Positions 10,490-22,679 of a stretch of 64,000 nt of DNA are shown here, piece after piece. This DNA comes from Rutstroemia sp. NJR-2017a BVV2. Lineage: Eukaryota; Ascomycota; Leotiomycetes; Helotiales; Rutstroemiaceae. Location of the stretch: the NCBI GenBank assembly GCA_002946415.1, contig NJPS01000043.1, forward strand, positions 496,001 through 560,000, read 5' to 3'. Each line of letters starts with the position of its first letter. Within the stretch, counting starts at the first letter, position 1. A model generated the notes under the pieces. It ran no database searches and had not been told where the DNA came from. It saw only the letters and a list, made by a program, of their open reading frames with translations. Position numbers and translations under genes: made by a program.

Positions 10490-12723
10490 ATGGACCAAGC
10501 TGGGCATGCGCTCCTCGCTGCCAATCTGATCTATGCGAGGGCAAACACAACAAATGGCACAAGTACATCCGATACAACGACAAAAGAACGACCTCCTATA
10601 TATAAAGCGATTGGTATATCACTGGCAGTGGCGTCAGGAGTTTTCATCGGGATATCTTTCGTGCTGAAGAAAATGGGATTATTAAAGGCCAACGAGAAAT
10701 ACAACGAGGAAGCAGGAGAAGGATATGCATACCTTAAGAACGCCTTCTGGTGGGGAGGCATGACTCTCATGATTATTGGAGAAATCTGCAATTTCGTCGC
10801 ATATGCCTTCGTCGATGCCATCTTGGTTACCCCTCTTGGAGCACTTAGCGTTGTTATTACCACGATTCTCTCTGCAATCTTCCTGAAAGAACGACTGAGC
10901 ATGGTTGGAAAAGTAGGATGCTTTTTGTGTATCATCGGATCTGTGGTCATTGTGATGAATGCGCCAGAGGAGGCTTCGGCCGCTACCATTCAGGAAATGC
11001 AGCATTTTGTTATTGCGCCAGGATTTCTCAGCTATGCCGGTGTTATCATTGTTGGATGCATTTTTACTGCACTTTGGGCTGGGCCGCGATATGGAAAGAA
11101 ATCCATGCTAGTATATCTAACTATTTGTAGTCTGATAGGAGGACTCAGTGTCGTTGCAACTCAAGGACTCGGTTCTGCCATTGTTGCTCAAATTGGAGGT
11201 ACAAAGCAGTACGACCAATGGTTTCTCTACGTTCTATTTGTATTTGTCATTGGGACACTTTTGACTGAGATCATATATCTCAACGTAGGTCGCAATTTTC
11301 CCGTCCTAGCGCATCTGCTAACCCTTCATCACAGAAAGCTCTTAACTTATTTAATGCAGCTCTGGTAACCCCTACGTATTACGTGATGTTCACCAGCTCC
11401 ACTATCATCACATCGGCGATTTTGTTTAGAGGATTCAAAGGGACTGTAACATCTATCGTTACAGTAGTGATGGGCTTTTTTGTTATTTGTGCAGGAGTCG
11501 TTTTACTACAGCTTTCGAAATCCGCCAAAGATGTTCCCGATACTGCAGTATTCGCAGGTGACCTCGACCAAATGCGCACCATTGCAGAGCAGGAACAGCC
11601 GGAGACAGAACCAAAGGCAGATGCCATCAGAGGAGCAGCAGCTATCGTCCGACGATTCTCAAGCGCCAGACAGAAGATGGAGATGGAGGAAGCGAAGAGA
11701 CTTCATGACGAGAAGATGCGAGATTTGGAGCCGATTGGAGAAAACGAGCATATTGAATGGGATGGACTACGCCGACGTAGGACAACTATTGGCTCGTCGC
11801 ATCCGAGCATGAGCATTCGATCTGCACGCTCTCGTGGCGATTCCAACCTGCCACCCTTCGAAGGGGTGCGTGCACCATTACCTCGTACACCTATTGTACA
11901 CCCACCTCTTGGCATGTCTCGATTCCCCGATGAATCAGACTCTGATCGTGATGAAGAAGACCGTCCAGGCACTGGAGGTCTGGGATCTTCCATATTCGGC
12001 ACCATTCGCAACCGTGTCGCCCGCGGTAAATCGATCACAAGTCCGGCTACACCGAACCCCATTACTCACAGCCCTATGCATCCAGTCCCATTGACTGAGA
12101 TATCTCTCCCGCCCTACAAAGGTAGCGACGAAAACGCAAACGCCTATTACGGACATGATGAAAACACGGGTCATACCTTTGGCCTTCCCTCGTCGTTACA
12201 GGACCCAAAAACTGAATACACCGGTGCAGGCAATGGTAGACATATTACCATTCTCGAAGATCCAGTTCGGCCTCAAACCCCAGCACATACCCCAGCACAC
12301 ACTTTCCAGTCAGGTCTTGCTCCTACCCCACCACCTCACTCTGCTCGAAGACAATTCTCCTTCCAAAATGTCTTCAGAAAGGGCACGAGCAGTCAGGCGG
12401 ATGGACCGCAGGAAAAAGTCAACTCACCACCCGCGCGCCAACGTATGGGTTCCCGTCATGGAAGCAACAGCTCGGTCATCAAAGGAGCAACAGAAGAAGA
12501 GAGGCTAGGTTTGGTCAAAGGAGACACCAGAACTCAAAGTCCATCGAATGTTTCCAGTGCACCATCATACGATGACGACGAAGACGAATTAGAAGATGAT
12601 TGGCCGGAAAGAAAGTTCAGGAGCCAGGAAAGTCCTCCTAGAGGCTACAGGAGAAATCTCACACCACCGCGACGAGAGAGTCGAGGGGAGAAGTTCGATG
12701 GTCCGCCAAATGCTTTCATTTAG
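10490..12723 (+). CDS. NIPA-like magnesium transporter with long cytosolic tail
   Basis: Exons 10490-11284 and 11335-12723, with a 50-nt intron carrying GCTAAC and CACAG, encode 727 aa. Residues from about 36 to 350 form the polytopic NIPA domain (DMT-superfamily-like): YKAIGISLAVASGVFIGISF, the long helix FWWGGMTLMIIGEICNFVAY, AILVTPLGALSVVITTILSA, LKERLSMVGKVGCFLCIIG, then ALVTPTYYVMFTSSTI and a last helix near IVTVVMGFFVICAGVVL. Family members carry Mg2+ across plasma or endosomal membranes. The remaining 370 or so residues are polar, Ser/Pro/Arg-rich and predicted disordered (PPLPRTPIVHPPL-like and DDDEDELEDDW stretches). Fungal members have such tails, which are probably regulatory. The gene stands alone on its strand. 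Confidence 0.93.
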
Positions 12724-14099
12724 ATGATCGATTCCTATAAGGAGTTGGGCATCTTCTTTAGCCCTGCGTGATACCATGGCCGCCTTTTTCTTTCCTTTGG
12801 GGAGGTATGTTTTTGAATTGGCTTGAAGTACTGTACCTAAGATACCTACTCGCTGCTGCATTGCTGGCGGGGCTTTTATTTTTACCCACCGTTATTATTG
12901 TTATCATGAAGAGGTGGCATTGTATTAATAGAATGGATTGGATTTTTTATTTGGGGTTGGTTGGGTTGTATTTTGAAGTTGCGAGAGAAGGGAAGGAGGA
13001 GATTTGCATAATTCGCTCCAGTTTATGGATCGCGTGTTGGATGACTTGATATGATTGATGACCTGGAATAAGGAAAATGGATCGGCAAGGGAATGGATGG
13101 ATGGGTGGACGGCAAAAGTGTGATGGGATTGGATTCATTCAATGGGATGGGGTGGGATTGAAGTGGATCGGATTGGCACCGGTTGGTTGGTGGAAATTCA
13201 TTGGGTGGGTGGATGGACGGACAGATATTATTCTGCTGTGCCATTGTGTATTATAGAATGGGGAAGGATACTTTAAGGGAAGAAACGAAGAGGAAGACGG
13301 AACTGAAGAGGAGAGTAAAGAAGGGCGCGGAGTAGTAAAGAAATGAAATGCGAAAAAATATTAAAATGAGATAGATTATTGCTGGGAGTGCTGGCGCTTT
13401 GTGTCTGTGAATGTAAATTAAAGACGACTGGGCAGCTTTGAAGGCATGAGGAAAATGTGACATCCTCTCAATACACCGTTAACAATTTGGCAGAGGTTTC
13501 GTCAAAGACGAGTAGAATAGAGCTCGGGATAAGCTGGTGGCAGGGCTGTCGACGTCCAGGAAAGACATGCGGGGGTAAATACCTAGTGAGTGCTATAACA
13601 CAGCATTACCACGCGATCGAGCGGACATGGTAGGATGATATTTACAGAACGCACATGCCCGTATCATACCAACCACTTGTTCGGGTGCCGAGAATTGACG
13701 AGCATGTAACTTGTCTTGTGCAGAAAGTTCTGGTAGCTTTGCGTACCCAGTGAGCTATCCTGCACCTTCACGTCTGTGCTACGCGGGGTTAAATATAGGA
13801 GAACTTACAAGCAAATAATAGGATGCTTGAGCAAGGAGGTGCTGGGTGAAAAGGGACGAGATATGTTAGTGGATGAGTACAGGAAAAGTGGAGAAGGAAG
13901 TGATTCTCTTCGATATAAGGGTAGGACGTCGGACTTAAAAGATTGAATAATTAGGTGCGTGGGATTTATATACTGAGTTGCTTGAAGACAATGGTGCGTC
14001 TCCAGGAAATTATCTTATGGCCATGCAGTATCAATTCGTTCTTCGTAGTGATCAAAAACCCATCGCAAGTTCTCACCATTTTCAGACTACGCATCCAAA
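12724..14099. other. intergenic region between convergent genes
   Basis: 3' flanks of the NIPA gene and of the amidase. There is a G-rich stretch with repeated GGATGG/GGATTGG words at about 13080-13220. No gene or inverted repeat of note was seen. Confidence 0.5.
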
Positions 14100-16080
14100 T
14101 CACCTCAAAACCCCCTCAATAACCCTGGCCATCCCCAACAACCTCTCCTCCTGCAACCTCTCCCCCACAATCTGCAACCCCACCCTCGCACCCTCATACT
14201 TCCTCGCCCCCTCCACTCCCTCCCCCCACAACGCCTCCATATCCGTCCTCGTTCCCTCCCCATCCTCATCCTCCCACCTATCACTCTCCAGCACCTCCCC
14301 AACAGGCAACGTAATAACCGCTCTATCCATTCCATTCCACACGCTCGTATACCCCCAATACTTACTCTCCCCCAACGCGTTCGCAACCGCTACATTCCCC
14401 GGACAGATCAAACAGTCGATTCCCGTTTCTCTCCACAGCTTCTGGTATTCTTCTTGCAGACGACTGCGCTCTCGGTGTAGGACCCATTGTTCGGCAACTG
14501 TGCGGGATTGGGATGTGGGTTTTTCGAGTAGCCATGAGAGGAGTGGGGTTGGGGGTTCGTTGGCCGAGTTTAGGACATCGTAGTATTCGGCGCCGCCGTC
14601 GAGGAAGTATAATTTATCGATACAGGTGACGATAGGTTCGTGGAGGTGTACTGGGAAGGGTACAATTTCGTGTCCAGCAGCAATGAGCTTCTTTTCTGTT
14701 TCCTTAAGAACGCGTTTAATCGGCGGGTGTGGGGTGTGGACTCCGTCGCTATGAATTATTCCTATCTTCAATTTTCTATCCAGCTTCTCCGTCTGAGCGG
14801 TTTTCCAAGGTAGAGGAATTAAGCTGGGTTCGAAACGCCATGGTTCAGAGTCTAGCAGGACCTTGCAGAATAATTCTAGGTCGGCAAGATTGGTGGCTAG
14901 AGGTCCTACGACACCTATTATAGACTCCATGCCTGAGTGTGTACCTGAAAGACCAGAATGCGGTAGACGTGCTACAGAAGGTCTGATGCCGTGGAGGCCG
15001 CATGATATCGCTGGAACACGAATGGATCCGCCTGAAAAGTGATTAGCTGATGTAGATGTGTGAACAGCGACTAATATAGTCCGGGACCATACCAATATCT
15101 GTGCCGATGCCAAGAATACTGCCATGCATTGCTATCAGCGCCGCTTCACCACCAGAGCTACCTCCAGGAGTAAGGTTTCTGTTCAATGGGTTGGTTGTTA
15201 CACCGTAAAGATTTGAGTCTGTCTCAAGTTCCTGCAGAATAATGTTAGCGAGGTGTCATACTCGTCCCGCCTTCCAACTTCGTGTTTCTCATGTGAAGCC
15301 ACGAGAAGCAAGGACGTAGAAAATACTCACCATCAAGCCCTGAGGATTCGTAGTCTTAACATGGAAAACTGCACCCGCATCCCTGAAGACCTTCACACAA
15401 ACGCCTTCTCTGTCTTCAGTCTCACAGAAATCATCGGCCCAAGCAACGAAACCAGATGTCGATGGTGTGTCTTTGAGATAAAGATGCTCCTTCACCGAGA
15501 TAGGAAGACCGTGCAGCGGTCCTATTGGAACCCCATGTTCTTCCATGTAAGCATCAAGTGACACGGCCGTGGTAAGAGCTGTTGTAAACATAGTCCATGC
15601 CAGACAATTTGTCTGCAAAGAAAGTCAGCAATCTTTCAGTTAATTTATTTTCGAGCAGCTGGAAGTTGAAAGACAGCGATAGAAAAGTGAGAAACATACA
15701 GCTTGATGTGCAATGGCGGCAGCCTTGCAAAATGCCGTGGTAACTTCTACCGCAGTGTATTTTCTTTCTCGCAGTTTTTGTACTAAATTCACCGCAGTCT
15801 CATACACAATGGTAACCTCCCGCTCAGTCAATAGACCGCATTTCTTAACGAGATCTGCGGAAGACTTGGATTCGAGGAGGTCGAGGGGAACAAGCCATTC
15901 TGTAGGGATTGTGGAATTGATTTCATGCTTCCTTCGTGCCGCAACTGACTGCCATGAAGGCTTTTCTAAAGGTGACTCTGCTTCCAGAGGACTGGGAGAA
16001 ACAGACGTAGTGACGACAAGAGGCTCCTTTCCAATTCCTGTGACGTCAGGAAGAACTTCTGGTCTTGTCGCAGTTGACAT
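14100..16080 (-). CDS. amidase-signature family hydrolase
   Basis: Four exons (16080-15700, 15612-15331, 15231-15093, 15031-14100) with 61-99-nt introns encode 577 aa. The Ser-cisSer-Lys triad is complete: Lys about 168 in [13 protein letters not shown], cis-Ser about 246 in [14 protein letters not shown], and nucleophile Ser about 270 in [12 protein letters not shown]. The 78- and 24-residue spacings match the family. These enzymes hydrolyse carboxamides. The fungal type is related to general amidases (acetamidase or FAAH-like) and often supplies ammonia from amides. The substrate cannot be told from sequence. No signal peptide; the N-terminal 60 residues are Ser/Pro-rich. The stretch near 14100-14350 is C-rich on the plus strand, giving long antisense open frames that I do not regard as genes. 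Confidence 0.93.
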
Positions 16081-16641
16081 ATTTTCTTTGGTGTCGAATG
16101 ATAAAGGTGTTTTTAGAAGGAGATGGCAAAACTGGCTGGGACGAATATGAAGACTTTCTGAAGCTGAAGCTTAAGGCGACGAGGAAATAGAGAAAGCAAT
16201 GGCGGGAATGAAGAAGGAAATAACAAGTGAGCCTCCCAACTGCCTTGGAAATATCAAGACTCGGCCGAAGCCGGATACTGGATCGCCATAATATTAGTCA
16301 GGACCAACTGTTGGGACAAGAAGATCAGATACGTGGTTCCCTGCACTTGCATCGCATCTGATAAAAAAAGGGTTAGCGGGGTTGGGGTCCATTCACCTAT
16401 GCAGGAACGGATATAGCTTCACTCTCCGTCTCCGCTTGCCACTTACTGTGGGCCCGTCGTCTCCACTTGCCTTCTACAACCAATTTGTAAGAGCTTCAGA
16501 CTTACTCTTGGCCCAGCTAGACAGTATTACGAGTCAGCGGGTAGACGGACGCTATATTCGCCTTAAATTTTGTTTATCAGATCCTCCTCCGAAGGAAGAC
16601 TCGTTGACAACTACGAATATCGAGAAAAACAGTCTGAAAAA
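16081..16641. other. divergent promoter region
   Basis: Spacer shared by the 5' ends of the amidase (minus) and the split-barrel protein (plus). An upstream ATG at 16570 is in frame with the downstream start and could add 24 residues. No other signal was seen. Confidence 0.45.
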
Positions 16642-17596
16642 ATGGGTTCAATCGCTCTCGACGAAGTTGAGATTTCGAGCTCTAGAGAATATCCAAAGTT
16701 GACAGAGAACACGATAAGAGTATATAAGCACCGAGGTAAGGAAAGTTCTTCTACAGAGTAGGAACCACCTGTTGACGTCTCCCAAGCTCATTATGATTAT
16801 TCAACAATTTACAAAATCCTATCATCCACATTTGTCTCGACGATTTCCTTCGTAGTGACAGATGAAGATGGAGAACCGTCTCCGTTCTCCCTCCCAATGA
16901 CCGCGGTTGCAGGGAGGTATGATCCTCGCAATCCCATATGTGAGGATGACGGCAGTGAAGAGCAATATATCCGAGAGCAAGAGTCATTCGGTGAAGGGCC
17001 GTTCGACGTTTATCTGCATGGAAATTCGGCGATGATGTTGAGTAGAATGACGAAATCAAAAGGAGCGATGAAGGTCGTGATCAGCTCCACCAAAGGTCTG
17101 GGCTCCTACCAGCTTGATCCTGCATTTATGATCCTAACCAGCAACAGTTGACGGAGTAGTGCTACATTTCGCACCCAATGGACATTCCCTGAATTATCGT
17201 TCGTGTGTAATCCACGGAGATGCGGAGCCCGTTGTGTCGGACGAGGAAAAGAGGTATGCGATGCACTTATTAACCAATCATATGGTCCGTCGTCGGTGGT
17301 CTTCAGTGAATGAAGTTGCGCCTGAAGCCATGAAAAAGGTTCAGGTCATCAAGGTCGTGGTTAGAAGTGCATCGGCGAAGATTAGAGCCACAAATATTAA
17401 TGGCTTAGAGAAGGCCGGATTAGGGACGAGAGATGACGTTTGGACCGGTGCAATTCCGTTATATGAAGTTCTGGGGGAGCCAGTTCAAAGCGGATATTGT
17501 CCGGAACGGCCGATGCAGAAAGAGCTGGTGGAGTGGAAGGACAGGAGGAATGAAGAAGAGCGATCATATGCCGAAGAAGCGGCCAAGCCCAAGTAG
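16642..17596 (+). CDS. FMN-binding split-barrel (pyridoxamine 5'-phosphate oxidase-related) protein
   Basis: Three exons (16642-16735, 16787-17095, 17148-17596) encode 283 aa. The protein follows the fungal flavin-nucleotide-binding/Pyridox_ox_2 pattern: EYPKLTENTIRVYKHRA-HYDYSTIYKIL, then TISFVV, PSPFSLPMTA, FDVYLHGNSA, VDGVVLHFAPNGHSLNYRS, VIHGDAEPVV, EKRYAMHLLTNHM, RRRW, then a VVRSASAKIRA strand and VWTGAIPLYEVLGEPVQSGY. Such proteins bind FMN. The reaction is not assigned. The first intron (51 nt, GTAAGG...CCCAAG) must be removed, because an in-frame TAG at 16759 would otherwise stop translation. The second intron has an uncommon donor, GTCTGG, but joins the conserved motif exactly. No targeting signal was seen. 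Confidence 0.85.
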
Positions 17597-17738
17597 CCAA
17601 CGCGGGATCCTTACATAGCTCTACGTAAATTAATCATCTTAATGTCTCTAAAGCTTTTGAACTATTCAGAAACTAGAGAGCAGCATTGTAAGTAGCGATG
17701 ACTCGCCGATGAGGAGCGTAAACGTGGAATTCCATGGT

Positions 17739-19755
17739 TCAGACAAGAAGCACGCAGGTTCCCAGCTGATTTATCGTAGCTGTACAATCAATCAACCTTC
17801 CTTCCCTCCGCTGCAACTCCCATGATTTTTCCAGAATCTGCAATGCACTTCCCGAGTTACCAAATGAGTTCGAGTCTCTAACGGCAGCGCTAGCAGAATT
17901 TCTGAAGAATTCTTGGTCCTGTGGGGAAGATGCAAGGCAACCGGCGACGGAGAGTGGCCAAACGAGTCCTCGGAACATTTGCGGATTGGGTACCATTCGC
18001 ATCGCATTTATGGTGTTGTGAAGTAGTAGATCTACATGCTCGGGTGCTAAGCTGCTCGATGTAGCCATTTTGAGATATATCAATGATGCGCAGGCAAAAA
18101 TATGTGTTACTAGAAGTATGGTGTGTCTGCTATACGACTTGGAGTAGTGTGGTGGAGCGCCTCGGTAGGTTGACCGCAAGGAAGTTAGTTCCTCCAAAAC
18201 TTCTGCATTGCTACTCTCCAAACGAGTTTTGATGTTCTTTTCTGTTGCGTGCAACTGCTCTTGGAAATCAAGACTCCGATCGTCATCATGCTTCTTCCTC
18301 CACGTACTAAGCCACGCAATTTCACTGATCATAATCATCACCCAATTGTCACAGCCCATAATGGAATACAATTGAATTTTGTGGTCGTCTTTCGATAATC
18401 CGCGTTTCTTGGCTGAGAGAAGTTGATTGTGAAATTCGGATAGGTATGGGTGAGATCCTGTTGATACGCATGCTCTGTAATCTCATTAGCATTCGACTCG
18501 ATGAAAGTGTATACTGGGTGATAAAGTCTAGCATGGATCTGAGAAAGCCGAAGCTGCTCAGGTACTATGCCTCCCCATGAATAAAGGTTAAATTTTTCTG
18601 CGTGTTGCCACCAAAAATTTAACCTTTATTCCAGGGGAGGGATAGTAGAAGAACTGGTTAGACTCACAGCGCATCCATCCATATGATTGCTCCGGTGAAG
18701 AAGTCTAAAGCTGCGCTGTCGCGAGACACACAGCTGTTTGATAACTTGGGTGATTTCTCCTGCGGATAGTGCAAGAATTGAGATGAATCTAGAATGGTTT
18801 CTGGCCCTGGAATACTACCATTGGAAACTCCGTGTAGTACTAGAATCAATTCTGATGCAGCTCGTAGATGAACTTGCCAGTTACTGACCCCGCCATGGAA
18901 TAGCTAATTTGTTGTCAGCACCAAGGGTCAGCCCTGATGAGCAGATAATCTTACCTCGAAAGATATCAGCTGTACCATACAAGCTAGAATCTGAATATTT
19001 CCATCGAACTGGTCCTGCTCGGAATCACTCTTGTTGTGTGTATGAATGAAGTGCTGTAACTCCTTCAAGGCAAGGTCGTGGTGATGCTGTAGTTCATGAA
19101 GATAATCGATATCAGCTGGGCCACTTTCCTGCTCGAGAAGAAGTGACTGGCGGTGAAAAGCACTCAAGCTTAAAGCTGCATGATATAAAGGTTTATTTCG
19201 GATCAGCAGCGAGAGTAGCCACCCTCGACCAGAAGACAAGGACGGGGTATGAAAACGAAATTGTATGAAGAATACATGGTCAAGATAATGCATCATAAGG
19301 CTTGCTTCTTGGTCTTCAATCCATTTTGGAAATAACAGTGATGTGGACTTTGTTGTTTCATCATGAGCCACTTCCACCGGCGCCCTTGGCGGGGGAGCAT
19401 TTTCCACTGTTTCGGAATTTTCTTTTTTTAATATCTTCGGCGACTTTGCTCTCTGCAATGTTGGTGATTGCGAAGCAGAGCGCGGTCTTTTACTTGCACG
19501 ATGTGCAGCTCTCTTCTTGCTTGCAGAAGCAGCAACGATGATTTTGATCCTCTCCAATTCTTCCTTCCCTGCTTTCGCATCATCAATCCATTTTGGTCGG
19601 GCACCATAATGACATTGGACATTAACACCTGCACATCTTCGACAGCCAGGCCGTTCTTCGTCACACTTCTTTTTCCGAAGACGACAGGTCCAACATCCTC
19701 GATTGCTCCGAATAGCGACCGGCGAATTAACGGTGGCGTTTGCGCTGGTATCCAT
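17739..19755 (-). CDS. Zn2Cys6 transcription factor, Fungal_trans_2 type
   Basis: Exons 19755-18955, 18903-18668 and 18474-17739 encode 590 aa. An in-frame ATG at 19839 would add 28 residues, but MDTSANATV is the more usual length. The N-terminal binuclear cluster is complete, with Cys about 21, 24, 31, 38, 41 and 48 (GCWTCRLRKKKCDEERPGC...). A basic KKRAAHRASKRPR segment follows, then the fungal-specific regulatory domain: LMMHYLDHVFFIQFRFH, LSAFHRQSLL, ALKELQHFI, ACMVQLISFE, HLRAASELI, and at the end FRGLVWPLSVAGCLA and a typical ...VLLV terminus. It probably binds CGG-type sites as a nuclear regulator. The target is unknown. Intron 1 is 51 nt. Intron 2 is 193 nt and holds a hairpin element. 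Confidence 0.9.
18563..18647. repeat. foldback (hairpin) element inside intron 2 of the Zn2Cys6 gene
   Basis: Two 35-nt arms (18563-18597 and 18613-18647) are inverted copies with three mismatches around a 15-nt loop. The inner 21 bp, including TAAAGGTTAAATTTTT, are perfect. The transcript of the host gene would fold into this hairpin before splicing. The host intron is nearly four times the local norm. Confidence 0.9.
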
Positions 19756-19839
19756 CGGGATCTGAGACGGACTCGGATGCTTGCATATAGCTTTACCTAG
19801 TGAGTGTCCCAGCGTCCTCACACTCGCACATTGTGGCAC

Positions 19840-20507
19840 AAGCTCTTATTCTCATGACTCTGATTTCGTCCTATGAGAAGGGTTGAGTTAACAGAAGCGC
19901 GAGAAAGGCGGGAAGCAGAGCCAACATGGTATGTTTAGCTGCACCATGGATGATGGTTCATGACTTAGAAAATCTGATAATTATCCGGATGTCCAGGTGT
20001 GAGCTTAGGAAATTGGAAAGGGGAAGGTAAGGAAGGGGTCGTGGTGAATGTTGGAGAAAAAGATGGAAACCAGCAACTGGAGGCGAAATGCAGACCGAAG
20101 ACCCTTCCGGCTGGCCTTACCTAATCAGGCAATTTTCTTTGACTCATGCAGCTATCCCCACCAAGCCACACATTAATTTCTTATCGGAACTGAGCACAGT
20201 CAGCTAAATCAAGGAAAACCATCTCGCACCATCCAATGTTCGCTGTCCACGCAGAGATCCGGAGTTGTATACATACATCCGAAGCAGATGCATCGTCGCA
20301 GAATTGAATATCAGCAAACATGAGCCAATCACCACTTGTATATCAAAAAATGCCGCTTTCCTGAGCACAGGACCCCGTGATGCCCGGCGATAAGCTTTCC
20401 CTTGCTTTTCCAAACACTAAAGCGACGTTACAATCTCGAGGTATCTGAGTAACTCTGTGAAAGTCGTTTGAAGGGTCGCTCGAGATGATAACACATCGGC
20501 ATATACA
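19840..20507. other. divergent promoter region
   Basis: Lies between the transcription factor (minus) and the TAP-like hydrolase (plus). Only short open frames are present. Nothing further was recognised. Confidence 0.45.
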
Positions 20508-22679
20508 ATGGCGAACGAGAAAAGGTTACCAACGGCTTCGTTGAGCCTATCTCAAGGGAGTTCCCTCATTAGATTCTATCCAGCCTTGTTGCTTGGCGGT
20601 CTCCTGCTGTGGATATGGCATCATGGTATCCCTTCAAATCTGCTTTCGCCTGTGAGCCTCGAGCTGGATCGATATCATCTCCCACCAAATATCGTGAAGA
20701 AAAGTTGGAAGTGGAATGATGTATGTCAACTCCATATCTTACTAACCACCAACTCATCGTTATCATCAGATCGAAGCAAGCGAAGATCTCGTCTGGCATT
20801 CCTGCTTTGATAACTTCCAATGTGCACGACTTCTGTTGCCATTAGACTGGACGGACAGCTCCAAGCCTGACGGAATCGCTCTCGCGATCATTAAAATCCC
20901 CGCAACTGATCTATCAGACTACCGCGGCGCAGTTTGGACTAACCCAGGGGGTCCGGGTGGAAGCGGTATTTATTCTTTGCGAAGGAATGGCCACAACTTG
21001 CAGAAGATTGTTGGACGAAATCATGATATTATCAGCTTTGACCCCAGGGGAATCGGGGCATCTACCCCACGTCTAGACTGTTGGGGTTCAAAGCAGAATG
21101 AAAATGTGTGGAAACTTCAGAATGTTGGTCTGATCGATTCTCATCCAGGCGTTCTATATGATGCTTATGCAAGAGCATATGCGCTTTCTGGAGCATGTGA
21201 AGAAACGATGAATCAAGCTACCACTGGCGAAGAATCTCTATTGAACTATGTGAGCACGGCGTCAGTGGCACGTGATATGCTTGAAATCATGAACAAGATG
21301 GGAGCGCAAAAGATGAAGTATTGGGGGTTCAGTTATGGGACTTATCTTGGTGGCGTCTTTGCTGCTATGTACCCAGATAAAGTTGAGCGACTTGTTAGTG
21401 ATGGTAAGTTGCACTGTTCGATATGCTTCTGATGTGCGTCTAATATGCACATAGGGAACGTCGATTACCTCGAATGGTCGACCAATACACACATCTCGTT
21501 CCTCCACGACTCTGATAAGATTATGGAAGCATTTTATACCTACTGCCACGCAGCGGGCCCGAGAATATGTTCATTCTACTCACCCACGACTACCGAAATC
21601 TCCCGCCGTTTCTCCCTCATTCTTTCAAATCTCAAAACCCACCCCATAATCGTACCCTCGGCCGATTCAATCTCTCTGCCCGAAATCATAACTTATAGTT
21701 CTCTCAAACGGCTCATATCTGCAGTGTTTTACCGACCCGTCCTGCTCTTCCCCTCTCTGGCCAATGTTCTTCAATCCCTCGAGCTCGGCAACGGGGCACC
21801 TTTCGTTGACTTAGTTTCTACATTTGGCATGCGTACTCCTTTCACATGTGATTGTGATTCTTGCCATAATGATCTTGGTGGCCCAGACGAAGATTCAGAT
21901 ATAGAAGCATCAGATGATGCTATGGCGGCTGTGATGTGTAGTGATGGAGGCGAGATGAATGATACTGCTGAGGAATTCGCATTGTATGCGGAGAAATTGA
22001 TTGCCGGGGCACAAGCTACGGGGGCTGTTAATGTGGATTTTAGGATGACTTGTGTGGGATGGAAAGCTAAAGCTAAGTTCCGATTTACTGGTGCGCAACC
22101 TTCCCTCTCATGCATGATTCGAAATCCTCTCTGCTACTTCTAAAGATAAAACGTTGAACTAATTAACATAATCATCTTAAAGGCCCCTTTACAGGAAATA
22201 CATCCCACCCAATTCTCTACATCGTCAACCAAGCCGACAACGTCACACCACTCCGCAGCGCGATAGCCAACTCCGATGGATTCCCCGGATCTGTTCTGCT
22301 CGTACAAGAATCTTATGGTGTATGTCATCTTCACCTGCCCACTTCCCCATCACATCCATACCCGAGATTCTCCCATCCAAAACCAAGACGCACACTAACG
22401 TCCCCCTAGCACACGTCGCTTACCGCCCCCTCTCTCTGCACGTCCACCCACATCCACAACTATTTCCAAACCGGCGTCCTCCCTCCTAGCGGCACAAGAT
22501 GCAAAGCCGACATCGAACCTTTCGGCTCGCTGTCCAAAGCCGACTTCTTATCTGCCAGTATCAGCAGCAACGATCATAATCAGGACAGTGAGGGGTTTAT
22601 AAAATTAGAAAAAGAAACAGAGCTTCGGGAAGCAGCATGGGAACTGATGATGCATGCCGATGTTCGATTTCAATATTGA
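20508..22679 (+). CDS. alpha/beta hydrolase, TAP-like (tripeptidyl aminopeptidase family), membrane-anchored
   Basis: Five exons (20508-20720, 20770-21403, 21455-22090, 22195-22319, 22410-22679) encode 625 aa. An N-terminal hydrophobic segment (FYPALLLGGLLLWIW, about 23-37) looks like a signal anchor. The hydrolase core shows the oxyanion motif TNPGGPGGSG (about 128-137), ISFDPRGIGAS, and the nucleophile elbow YWGFSYGTYLGG with Ser about 259. Near the C-terminus are HPILYIVNQADNVTPL (acid) and HTSLTAPSLCTSTHIHNYF (His), as in the TAP C-terminal domain. Related proteins are exo-peptidases or proline-type peptidases; specificity is not determined. Intron 3 (22091-22194) has an unusual GTGCGC donor, but the frame joins at the conserved FTG/NTSHPIL boundary. 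Confidence 0.88.

Noticed and set aside
13978..14583. 201-codon plus-strand Ser/Pro-rich frame
   Set aside because: Antisense to the amidase C-terminus; composition mirrors its codon bias.
16759..16761. In-frame TAG read as a nonsense mutation in the split-barrel gene
   Set aside because: It falls within a 51-nt intron whose removal restores the family motif.
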